64,000 nt of DNA from Lentisalinibacter salinarum (GTDB lineage Bacteria > Pseudomonadota > Gammaproteobacteria > Steroidobacterales > Woeseiaceae): the NCBI RefSeq assembly GCF_040706555.1, contig NZ_JAPDRH010000003.1, positions 62,001 to 126,000 of the forward strand. Reading direction: 5' to 3'. Below the pieces are notes generated by a model. It saw only the letters and a program-made list of their open reading frames with translations, had not been told where the DNA came from and made no database searches. The position numbers and the translations under genes were made by a program. This document shows positions 52,696 to 59,993 of this stretch, piece by piece. The number at the start of each line of letters is the position of its first letter. Position 1 is the first letter of the stretch.

Positions 52696-54388
52696 ATATC
52701 TGCCACCCGCGGTAATCCTGATCGTCGCGGCCCTGCTGATCGGGCCGACACGCCGACACCTGCGCTCGGCCATCGTCCTGCTGGCGCCGCTGGCGACGCT
52801 GTGGGCCATCTGGCAGGTGCCTGACGGCGTCGTCGCCACGGTGCCGTTCCTCGATTACCAGATCGAGCCGGTGGAAGGCAGCGATGTCCGCCGCCTGTTC
52901 GCGACTATCTTCGCCATCATGGCATTCGCCGGCGGTCTGTTCTCCTTCCGTCAGGCACGCTGGTACGAACTCGCCGCCGCCAACGCCTATGCGGCCGGCG
53001 CGGTCGGCGTGAGCTTCGCCGGCGACCTCATCACGCTGTTCCTGTTCTGGGAGCTGATGGCCCTGTTCTCCACGGTCATCGTCTGGGCCGGCGGGACGCC
53101 GGCGGCCCGGGCCGCCGGCATCCGTTACGCGGTGATGCATCTCATCGGCGGCGTGATCCTGAAGGTGGGTATCGAGGGCACCGTGGTGCACACCGGCTCC
53201 ATTGACATCATGCCGGTGCTCGCCACCAACTTCGACACCTGGATGATGCTGATCGGCATCCTCATCAATGCGGCGGCACCGCCGGTCTCCGCCTGGCTCG
53301 CCGATGCCTATCCGGAGTCGAGCCCGACCGGCTCGGTGTTCCTGTCGGCCTTCACCACCAAGACCGCCGTGCTCGCACTGATACTCCTGTTCCCCGGCGA
53401 GCCGGTGCTGATCTGGGTGGGCGTCTACATGGTGATGTACGGCATCATCTATGCGCTGCTGGAGAACGACGCGCGGCGCATCCTGGCCTACTCCATCGTC
53501 AACCAGGTGGGCTTCATGGTCTGTGCCGTGGGCATCGGCACCCAGATGGCGCTGAACGGCGCCGCCGCCCATGCCTTCGCCCACATCATCTACAAGGCGC
53601 TGCTGTTCATGAGCGCCGGCGTGGTCGTCTATCGCACCGGCAAGAGCAAGTGCACGGATCTGGGCGGTCTGTTCCGCACCATGCCCCTGACCACGGTCTG
53701 CGGCATCATCGGCGCGCTCGCGATCTCCAGCTTCCCGCTCACCTCGGGCTTCACCACGAAGTCGATGATCTCCGATGCGGCGGCCAGCGAGCATCTGGTG
53801 GTGGTCTGGTACCTGCTCGCAGCGGCCTCCGCCGGCGTCTTCCTCCACGCCGGCATCAAGTTCCCCTGGTTCGTGTTCTTCCAGAAGGATTCCGGCCTGC
53901 GGCCCAAGGACGCGCCCTGGAACATGGCGGCCGCGATGGTGCTGTTCGCGGTGCTGTGCATCGCCCTCGGCGTGTATCCCCAGCCTTTTTACGAGCTGCT
54001 GCCCTACCCGGTGGACTACGAGCCCTACAAGCCGGGCAAGGTGCTCTTCTACCTGCAGCTGCTGCTGTTCTCGGGCCTCGCTTTCTTCCTGCTGCTGCCG
54101 CTGATGCAGCGGACCCGCACGATCAGCCTGGACACCGACTGGGCCTGGCGGGTGGCGCTGTACCGCGTCGCCTACGGCATCGGCGCCGCAGCCAGCGAGG
54201 CAGGCGGCCTGCTGGGGGAGACGGTCGAGCGTATCCGCGGCGACGTCGGCCGAATGGGGCGGCGCTATCTGGGCGCCGGGGAGTCCGGCGAGGACCGGGG
54301 TGTCTTCGCCCAGGCCTGGCCCATCGGCGTGACCGCGTTGTGGATCGCGGTGCTGCTCGTCGCCTACGTCGTCGTCTATCTGCTCTGA
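52688..54388 (+). CDS. Antiporter-like subunit 3 (MrpD family)
   Basis: A third antiporter-like subunit, 566 aa with 14 or more helices. Key blocks are AAPPVSAWLADAYPESSPTG and VFLSAFTTKTAVLALILLF, resembling Mbh/Mrp-type D subunits. A C-terminal soluble segment (about residues 470-545) is followed by a final helix. Classical Mrp has only two such subunits (A and D). It is followed 12 bp later by sbtA. Confidence 0.87.
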   Translation: MPEYLPPAVILIVAALLIGPTRRHLRSAIVLLAPLATLWAIWQVPDGVVATVPFLDYQIEPVEGSDVRRLFATIFAIMAFAGGLFSFRQARWYELAAANAYAAGAVGVSFAGDLITLFLFWELMALFSTVIVWAGGTPAARAAGIRYAVMHLIGGVILKVGIEGTVVHTGSIDIMPVLATNFDTWMMLIGILINAAAPPVSAWLADAYPESSPTGSVFLSAFTTKTAVLALILLFPGEPVLIWVGVYMVMYGIIYALLENDARRILAYSIVNQVGFMVCAVGIGTQMALNGAAAHAFAHIIYKALLFMSAGVVVYRTGKSKCTDLGGLFRTMPLTTVCGIIGALAISSFPLTSGFTTKSMISDAAASEHLVVVWYLLAAASAGVFLHAGIKFPWFVFFQKDSGLRPKDAPWNMAAAMVLFAVLCIALGVYPQPFYELLPYPVDYEPYKPGKVLFYLQLLLFSGLAFFLLLPLMQRTRTISLDTDWAWRVALYRVAYGIGAAASEAGGLLGETVERIRGDVGRMGRRYLGAGESGEDRGVFAQAWPIGVTALWIAVLLVAYVVVYLL

Positions 54389-54400
54389 CGGGACAGCCGG

Positions 54401-55330
54401 ATGGATCCCGTCATCTGGTTCTTCCTGCTCGGCCTGACGGCGGGTCTCCTGCGCTCGGATCTGCGCCTGCCTCCCGCCATCTACGAGCTGCTGAGCATGC
54501 TGCTGCTGCTCACCATCGGCCTCAAGGGCGGTGTCGAGCTGGCTCAGCAGCCGTTGGCGGGCGTGCTGCCGCAGATGGCCGCGGTCATCGCCATGGGGAT
54601 CACGCTGCCGCTCCTGCTCTTCCCCGTCCTGCTCTACATCGGGCGTTTCAAACGACCCGACGCGGCCTCCATCGCGGCTCATTACGGCTCCGTGAGTGTG
54701 GCCACCTACGCCGTGGCGGTGGCCTACCTCGGCAGCAAGGAAGTCGGCTTCGAGGCGCACATGCCGCTGTTCGTCGTGCTGCTCGAGATGCCGGGCCTGA
54801 TCGTCGGCATCCTGCTGGCACGCGGGCTCAGCAGCGGCATGCGCTGGGGTGCGCTGGCCCACGAGATATTCCTGGGCAAGAGCATGGTGCTCCTGCTCGG
54901 CGGCCTGCTGATCGGCTGGGCCACCGGGCCCGAGGCCATGGCGCCGCTGGAGCCCCTGTTCTTCGATCTGTTCAAGGGGGTGCTGGCCCTGTTCCTGCTG
55001 GAGATGGGACTCATCGCCGCGAGCCAGGCGCAGAGCCTGCGCCGGTACGGTCCGTTCCTGGTCGCATTCGGCCTGATCGTGCCGATACCGCTCGCCGCCG
55101 CGGGCACAGCCCTCGGCTGGGCCATCGGCCTGTCGCCGGGCGGCAGCATGCTGCTCGGCGTGCTCGCCGGCAGCTGCTCCTACATCGCCGCGCCGGCCGC
55201 CATGCGTATCGCCGTGCCCCAGGCCAACCCGACCCTGTCGCTGACCATATCCCTCGGCATCACGTTCCCGTTCAATATATTTTTCGGCATACCCCTGTAC
55301 CATCTGATGGCCAACACGATCCACGGTTGA
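54401..55330 (+). CDS. sbtA: Sodium-dependent bicarbonate transporter SbtA
   Basis: Na+-coupled bicarbonate symporter of the SbtA family, 309 aa with about ten helices in two repeats. Characteristic blocks are LLLLTIGLKGGVELAQQPLA, ASIAAHYGSVSVATYAVAVA and VLAGSCSYIAAPAAMRIAVP. It is shorter than the cyanobacterial protein (about 370 aa), mainly in the central loop. It follows the Mrp genes after 12 bp and precedes sbtB, linking Na+ extrusion to Na+-driven bicarbonate uptake. Confidence 0.9.
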   Translation: MDPVIWFFLLGLTAGLLRSDLRLPPAIYELLSMLLLLTIGLKGGVELAQQPLAGVLPQMAAVIAMGITLPLLLFPVLLYIGRFKRPDAASIAAHYGSVSVATYAVAVAYLGSKEVGFEAHMPLFVVLLEMPGLIVGILLARGLSSGMRWGALAHEIFLGKSMVLLLGGLLIGWATGPEAMAPLEPLFFDLFKGVLALFLLEMGLIAASQAQSLRRYGPFLVAFGLIVPIPLAAAGTALGWAIGLSPGGSMLLGVLAGSCSYIAAPAAMRIAVPQANPTLSLTISLGITFPFNIFFGIPLYHLMANTIHG

Positions 55331-55343
55331 GGAGGGTCGAGAC

Positions 55344-55646
55344 GTGCAGCCCGAGACGAAGAAACTGCTGACCATCGTCACCGAGGCCGTCATCGAAGCC
55401 AGCCTGACGGCCGACCTGAAGCGCCTCGGTGCCGGCGGATACACCGTCGTGGATGCACGCGGCAGCGGCAGCCGCGGCGTGCGCGACGCCGGCTGGACCT
55501 CCAGTGGCAATATCCGCGTCGAGGTGGTCTGCGAGCCGGCGGTGGCGGCACGCATCGCCGATCACCTGCGCGAGAACTACTACCGGGATTACGCCATGAT
55601 CCTGTATCTCTCCGACGTCTCGGTGCTGCGGCCCGAGAAGTTCTGA
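55344..55646 (+). CDS. sbtB: PII-like regulator SbtB
   Basis: A 100-aa PII-fold protein that, in cyanobacteria, binds adenyl nucleotides and gates SbtA. The pattern KKLLTIVTEAVIEASLTADL, a Gly-rich T-loop (ARGSGSRGVRDAGW) and VEVVCEPAVAARIADHL fits SbtB. The cysteine-containing C-terminal R-loop of cyanobacterial SbtB is missing; the protein ends VLRPEKF. Start is GTG 55344, 13 bp after sbtA. Confidence 0.88.
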   Translation: MQPETKKLLTIVTEAVIEASLTADLKRLGAGGYTVVDARGSGSRGVRDAGWTSSGNIRVEVVCEPAVAARIADHLRENYYRDYAMILYLSDVSVLRPEKF

Positions 55647-55762
55647 CCCCGGCTGTTGACAGTCTCCGGCGTGCGGCTCAGGCTGGATAGTGCAGCGGGG
55701 GGCACGCCGGACCCGGCAGCGGCTGTCCGGCGGTACGGACGACCGGACAAGGGAGGACAGTC

Positions 55763-56158
55763 ATGGACACATCCCCGGCGAAGAGCAGAGAGGACGCCGA
55801 GCGCGCATTGCAGGAGCGCTCGCAGGCGCTGCGCCGCGACATCCAGCGCGAACTCGTCAAGGCCGATTCCGAGCGTTACGAGGAACTTGCCGGCCGGGTG
55901 TCGGACAGCGGCGAGAAGGCGGTGGCGGATCTGCTGGTCGACCTGGACCTCGCCGAGATCACCCGTGACGTGGAAGAGTTGCGCGAGGTGGAAGCAGCGC
56001 TGCTCCGTATCGCACGCGGCACCTGGGGCTACTGTGTGGACTGCGGCGGGGAGATCGAGCCCGAGCGCCTGATCGCCCTGCCCTCGGCATCGCGCTGCCT
56101 GCGCTGCCAGCAGCGGGCCGAGAACCCGGCTCGAGAGGAGCAGCACCGCACGCTTTGA
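55763..56158 (+). CDS. DksA/TraR-family zinc-finger protein
   Basis: A 131-aa protein with an N-terminal helical region and a C4 zinc finger near the C-terminus (CVDCGGEIEPERLIALPSAS then RCLRC), the DksA/TraR pattern. It lacks the acidic Asp-x-x-Asp coiled-coil tip of true DksA as far as I can see, so ppGpp cooperation is uncertain. GGGAGGACAG precedes the ATG. It converges with the SDR gene 10 bp away. Confidence 0.85.
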   Translation: MDTSPAKSREDAERALQERSQALRRDIQRELVKADSERYEELAGRVSDSGEKAVADLLVDLDLAEITRDVEELREVEAALLRIARGTWGYCVDCGGEIEPERLIALPSASRCLRCQQRAENPAREEQHRTL

Positions 56159-56168
56159 GCGGCGCCCC

Positions 56169-56921
56169 TCAGCGGAAGTACGAGGCGCCGTTCACATCGA
56201 TGATGGCGCCACTCAGAAAGTCGGTCTCCTCGCCGGCCAGGAACGCGATGGTGTTGGCTACCTCCTGCGGCCGCGCGGCCCGATTGAGCGGGCTCTGGGC
56301 GCGGATGGCATCGCCGCCGGGCCCTCGCAGATGCGCCGCCGCCATGTCGGTCTCCACCCAGCCGGGGGCCACCCCGTAGACCATGATGCCGCGGCCGCCC
56401 AGCGCCTTCGCGAGCGACTGGGTCAGCGAGTTCATCCCCGCCTTGCTGGCGCCGTAGGCGGGCGATTCCGGCTCGCCCCGATAAGCGCCCCGTGACGAGA
56501 CGTTGATGATCTTGCCGCCGGTCTCCGGGAAGTGAGGGAGGCAGCAGAAGGCGAGATCGGCGGCCGCCACCAGATTCACGGCCAGCGTCTGCCGCCAGGC
56601 CGCGCGCCAGGCGGCGAGGTCGACCCGGTTCGGGTCGTGCTCCAGGAACACTCCCGCGTTGTTCACCAGGAGGTCTATCCGGCCACAGGCGTCGACGACC
56701 CGCTGGACGAGGCCCCCTGCCGCCTCCGGGTCGGCCAGGTCGGCCCCGAACGTCCCGTGACCCGCCCCCGCCAGGGATTCTGCGACCGATCGCGCGTCAT
56801 CTCCCCGACGTCCGTAGTGCACGGCCACCCGGTAGCCCGTCTCTGCCAGCCGCTGCACCGTGGCTTTTCCGATTCCCCTGCTCGCACCGGTCACCAGCGC
56901 CACACGCGTCGATTCCGCCAT
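56169..56921 (-). CDS. Short-chain dehydrogenase/reductase
   Basis: NAD(P)-dependent oxidoreductase, 250 aa: cofactor motif TGASRGIGKATVQ, NNAG in LLVNNAGVF, catalytic Ser in INVSSRGAY and the YxxxK in AYGASKAGM. The C-terminal end (DFLSGAIIDVNGASYFR) resembles 3-oxoacyl-reductase-type SDRs. Substrate unknown. GGGGAGG precedes ATG 56921. It is divergent from the CorA gene. Confidence 0.9.
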   Translation of the reverse strand: MAESTRVALVTGASRGIGKATVQRLAETGYRVAVHYGRRGDDARSVAESLAGAGHGTFGADLADPEAAGGLVQRVVDACGRIDLLVNNAGVFLEHDPNRVDLAAWRAAWRQTLAVNLVAAADLAFCCLPHFPETGGKIINVSSRGAYRGEPESPAYGASKAGMNSLTQSLAKALGGRGIMVYGVAPGWVETDMAAAHLRGPGGDAIRAQSPLNRAARPQEVANTIAFLAGEETDFLSGAIIDVNGASYFR

Positions 56922-57008
56922 CGGCCTCCCCTGTCTCTCCGTGTCACTGACCGGCGGTCCGCCGCACGCGGCCGCCGCTACCCGCACGGCCGCGGGTGCC
57001 GCACAGGT

Positions 57009-57014
57009 TAGAAT
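57009..57014 (+). promoter_or_regulatory. Candidate -10 box (TAGAAT) upstream of the CorA-type gene
   Basis: TAGAAT 44 bp before the start of the CorA-type gene, in a GC-rich divergent region. The -35 is unclear. Confidence 0.35.
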
Positions 57015-57058
57015 GAGCGTCCTGCCACGGCAACGACTGCGATCCGGAGAGAGGCGGC

Positions 57059-58027
57059 ATGCGAGTACTTCTGCACGACCCGGCTACAGATACCACCCGC
57101 TTCGGCGGCGACGAACTCATCCGGCGCTGGACGCCTGACGGGAACGAATGGCTGTGGATCGACCTGGACAGCGAGGAGCGGACGTTCGAGAACCATATTC
57201 TGGTCGAGCGCTTCGCGCTCGAGCCCCTCGCCGTGAGTGACGTCCAGCGCGACCGGCATCCGCCCAAGCTCGAGATCTTCGACGACTACCTGGTGCTCCT
57301 GCTGAAGGGTCTGAGCGCGCACTCGACGGATATCGACTTCGAGACCATCCAGATCGGCTTCTTCCTCGGCGAGAAATTCCTGATCTCCCGCCGTGACGAG
57401 ACCTCGCCCAGCATCGAGCGCACCTGGGCCGAGGCGGAAGCGGGCACGCTCGCGCTGGCCCGCGGGCCCGCCCATGCGCTGTACCGCATCTGCCGCACCA
57501 TCGCGGACCGCTACTCGCCGATCGTCCTCGCGCTGGAGGAGCGGCTGGAAGCGCTGGAAGGCGAGATGTTCCGGGACCCCCGGGACGAACTGCTGGCCGA
57601 ACTCCTGAACGATGTAGCGAACCTGCGCAAGCTGCGCCGGGTATTCGCTTATCAGCAGGCGCTGATGGCGGATCTCATGAACGGCGAGCGCCGTTTCATC
57701 GGCGAACGCGGCGAGCACGAGTTCCGCGACGCCTACGAGCAGATGGAACGGCTCGCCAGCCTCTCGCAGCTGTACCAGGAACTGGCGGTCGACCTGATGA
57801 ACGGACACATCTCCCTGACCAGCCATCGCATGAACCAGATCATGAAGGTGCTGACCATCGTGACGGTCATCTTCCTCCCGCTCGGCATTCTGGCGGGCAT
57901 CTACGGGATGAACTTCGACTACATGCCGGAACTCGACTGGCGCTACGGCTACTTCGCCGCTCTGGGTACCATGGCCGCCGTCGTGATCACGCTGCTCACC
58001 GTGTTCCGCCGCAAGGGCTGGCTATGA
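57059..58027 (+). CDS. CorA-family divalent metal ion transporter
   Basis: A 322-aa Mg2+/Zn2+/Co2+-type channel: large acidic N-terminal cytoplasmic domain, two C-terminal helices, and the GMN signature in ILAGIYGMNFDYMPEL. The positions after GMN resemble CorA/ZntB, but ion choice cannot be read. The C-terminus ends in a basic tail (FRRKGWL). Confidence 0.9.
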   Translation: MRVLLHDPATDTTRFGGDELIRRWTPDGNEWLWIDLDSEERTFENHILVERFALEPLAVSDVQRDRHPPKLEIFDDYLVLLLKGLSAHSTDIDFETIQIGFFLGEKFLISRRDETSPSIERTWAEAEAGTLALARGPAHALYRICRTIADRYSPIVLALEERLEALEGEMFRDPRDELLAELLNDVANLRKLRRVFAYQQALMADLMNGERRFIGERGEHEFRDAYEQMERLASLSQLYQELAVDLMNGHISLTSHRMNQIMKVLTIVTVIFLPLGILAGIYGMNFDYMPELDWRYGYFAALGTMAAVVITLLTVFRRKGWL

Positions 58028-58208
58028 GGCGCTTGCCCCCACGTTGCTTTATACAATGATTTATTATTCAGTGAGTTATCGCGTATTTCACGAATGATTC
58101 GAGACCGATGAACCGTTGTCCTTCTGCAGATCGCCCGCCGCGCCGTGCTGCCACCGAAGGATTTTTACCCCTCGGACACTCTAACCCTGTGAGCCCCCGG
58201 GGCCAGGA

Positions 58209-58826
58209 ATGACGGCGCAGATCAGTATCGACAAAGCCCTGGCCATGCGGGTGGGCCGCGGAGACGAAGCGGCGTTTGAGGAATTCTTCTCGGAGTATTT
58301 CCCGCGCCTGTTCCGATTCGCGCTGAGCCGGACCGAGGGCGACGAGGCCGTCGCGGAGGAAGTGGTGCAACGGACACTCTGCAACGTGATGTACAAGATG
58401 GACAGCTACCGGGGCGACGCCCCGCTCTTCACCTGGCTGTGCAGCATCTGCCGTAACGAGCTGTCGGCGTACTTCCGCAAGTCCGGGCGCGAGGAAACCT
58501 TTGCGCAGCCGGTGGAAGACAATGCCGAAATCCACGCGGCCCTGGAACGGATCGGCGAGGGCGACGACGATCCGCTTACCGAGCGCCACCGCGACGAGAT
58601 CGCCGGCTACGTTCAGGCCACGCTCGAGGAGTTGCCCGACAACTACGCCAGGGCGCTCGAGTGGAAATACATGCAGGGCCTCAGCGTCGCGGAGATCGCC
58701 GGCGAACTGGGGTTGGGCGAGAAGGCCGCGGAGTCGGTCCTGACCCGGGCCCGGAAGGCCTTCCGGGAAGCATTCCAGCGGCTGTGGGGATTTGCACCGC
58801 GCGTGTTCGCGGACAATAGAGACTAG
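58209..58826 (+). CDS. ECF-type RNA polymerase sigma factor
   Basis: A 205-aa sigma factor with region 2 (EEFFSEYFPRLFRFALSRTE, then DSYRGDAPLFTWLCSICRNE) and region 4 (LPDNYARALEWKYMQGLSVA). Genes for a FecR-type protein and a TonB receptor follow, so it probably responds to an outer-membrane signal, although the stimulus is unknown. A 181-bp, partly AT-rich region upstream (TTTATACAATGATTTATTA at 58048-58066) may hold its promoter. Confidence 0.88.
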   Translation: MTAQISIDKALAMRVGRGDEAAFEEFFSEYFPRLFRFALSRTEGDEAVAEEVVQRTLCNVMYKMDSYRGDAPLFTWLCSICRNELSAYFRKSGREETFAQPVEDNAEIHAALERIGEGDDDPLTERHRDEIAGYVQATLEELPDNYARALEWKYMQGLSVAEIAGELGLGEKAAESVLTRARKAFREAFQRLWGFAPRVFADNRD

Positions 58827-58830
58827 AGCG

Positions 58831-59862
58831 ATGAGCGAAGAAGAACGGTCCGACAGAGACGGGAGGCCACGGCCGGCCGACGAGGCGACGGCCCGCCTGA
58901 TTGCGCGCGGCAGACCGCGACGGGCCATTCCGCCCGGCGCGCGGGAGCGGGTGCACGCCGCGGTCCACGAAGCGTGGCGGGATGCGACTCGGGAGCGCCG
59001 GCACGCCGGCCGCCGATGGCACCTCCCGGTCGCGCTCGCCGCCAGCATCGCGCTGGCCGGCATACTCATCGCTCGCTTCCCGGCGGAGACGATCGCCCCG
59101 GCCGCGCCCTTGGCCACGGTGGCTCTCGTGCGCGGCGAACTGAGCGGCGCCGACGGCGCACGACTGCATCCCGGCGCGGAGCTGCCGGCAGGGACCAGCC
59201 TCTCCACCGACGGTGCCGGACGCGCCGCCCTCCGCCTGGCGGACGGCACGTCGCTGAGATTGGATCACGACACCCGGTTGACGCTCACCGCCGAGGCGCG
59301 GCTGCGCCTCGAGGCCGGCGCCGTTTACGTGGACACCGCTCAGGCCGGCTCCGCGGGCGACGGCGTGACGATCATGACCCCTTATGCGACGGCGACCGAC
59401 GTGGGAACCCAGTTCGAGGTGCGCCTGGCCGACGAGGCGGCATTGATCCGCGTGCGCGAAGGGAAGGTGGCCATCGCGCCCGCCGCAGGCACCGGGTCCG
59501 GAGCCGTGGACCCGGGACAGCACGTGGCTCCCGCCGGCCGGGCCGCCCGGGTGACCGCCGACGGCGGAATCGAGGCGAGTGACATCTCCCCCCATGACCC
59601 GTCGTGGGCCTGGGCCCAGTCGGTGGCGCCCGCCTTCGAGACGGCCGGGGGCCGCAAGCTCGGCGAGTTCCTGCGCTGGTCCGCGCGCGAACTCGGGCTC
59701 GAGCTGCACTATTCCGGCGACACCGGCGCGGCCGCGGCGGCGGTGGACCTGTCCGGGAGCGTGGAAGGCATGACCCCCGGCGAGGCGCTGCAGGCCGTCA
59801 TGGCCACGACGACACTCGCCTACCGGGTGGAGGACGGCCGACTCGAGGTCTATCGTCCATAG
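58831..59862 (+). CDS. FecR-family sigma regulator with C-terminal STN-like domain
   Basis: A 343-aa protein: cytoplasmic N-terminus (anti-sigma-like), one membrane helix (residues about 67-83), periplasmic FecR domain (about 95-220; LRLADGTSLRLDHDTRLTL, VGTQFEVR), and a C-terminal segment (about 275-343) resembling the STN domain normally found in secretins and TonB receptors (LGEFLRWSARELGLELHYSG). Starts four bases after the sigma gene. The receptor gene downstream carries its own STN-like domain. Confidence 0.82.
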   Translation: MSEEERSDRDGRPRPADEATARLIARGRPRRAIPPGARERVHAAVHEAWRDATRERRHAGRRWHLPVALAASIALAGILIARFPAETIAPAAPLATVALVRGELSGADGARLHPGAELPAGTSLSTDGAGRAALRLADGTSLRLDHDTRLTLTAEARLRLEAGAVYVDTAQAGSAGDGVTIMTPYATATDVGTQFEVRLADEAALIRVREGKVAIAPAAGTGSGAVDPGQHVAPAGRAARVTADGGIEASDISPHDPSWAWAQSVAPAFETAGGRKLGEFLRWSARELGLELHYSGDTGAAAAAVDLSGSVEGMTPGEALQAVMATTTLAYRVEDGRLEVYRP

Positions 59863-59904
59863 CTATAGTCCATAGCTCTAGTCCATGATTTTCGCCCATG
59901 GGCA
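59853..59904 (+). repeat. Four 13-bp tandem units upstream of the TonB receptor
   Basis: Units TCGTCCATAGCTA, TAGTCCATAGCTC, TAGTCCATGATTT and TCGCCCATGGGCA run head to tail from the end of the fecR-like gene (stop inside unit one) into the gap before the receptor. The 13-bp period is clear; units three and four are diverged. Confidence 0.6.
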
Positions 59905-59981
59905 GAGTCCGAGGCTACGGTCTCCGGCCCCCCCGACCGGGGCGCGTCAGCCGGGGCCATGCGGAATCGGCGGGGACCCAC

Positions 59982-59987
59982 TAGAAT
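59982..59987 (+). promoter_or_regulatory. Candidate -10 box (TAGAAT) abutting the receptor start
   Basis: TAGAAT ends seven bases before ATG 59994. A transcript from it would begin at or next to the start codon, implying leaderless translation. No ribosome-binding site precedes the ATG. Confidence 0.4.
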
Positions 59988-59993
59988 CCTTGC

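Noticed and set aside
52514..55555. A 1013-codon minus-strand open frame opposite the mrp/sbt genes
   Set aside because: Composition is His/Gln/Asp/Gly/Arg-rich, typical of an antisense shadow; the plus-strand genes are unmistakable.
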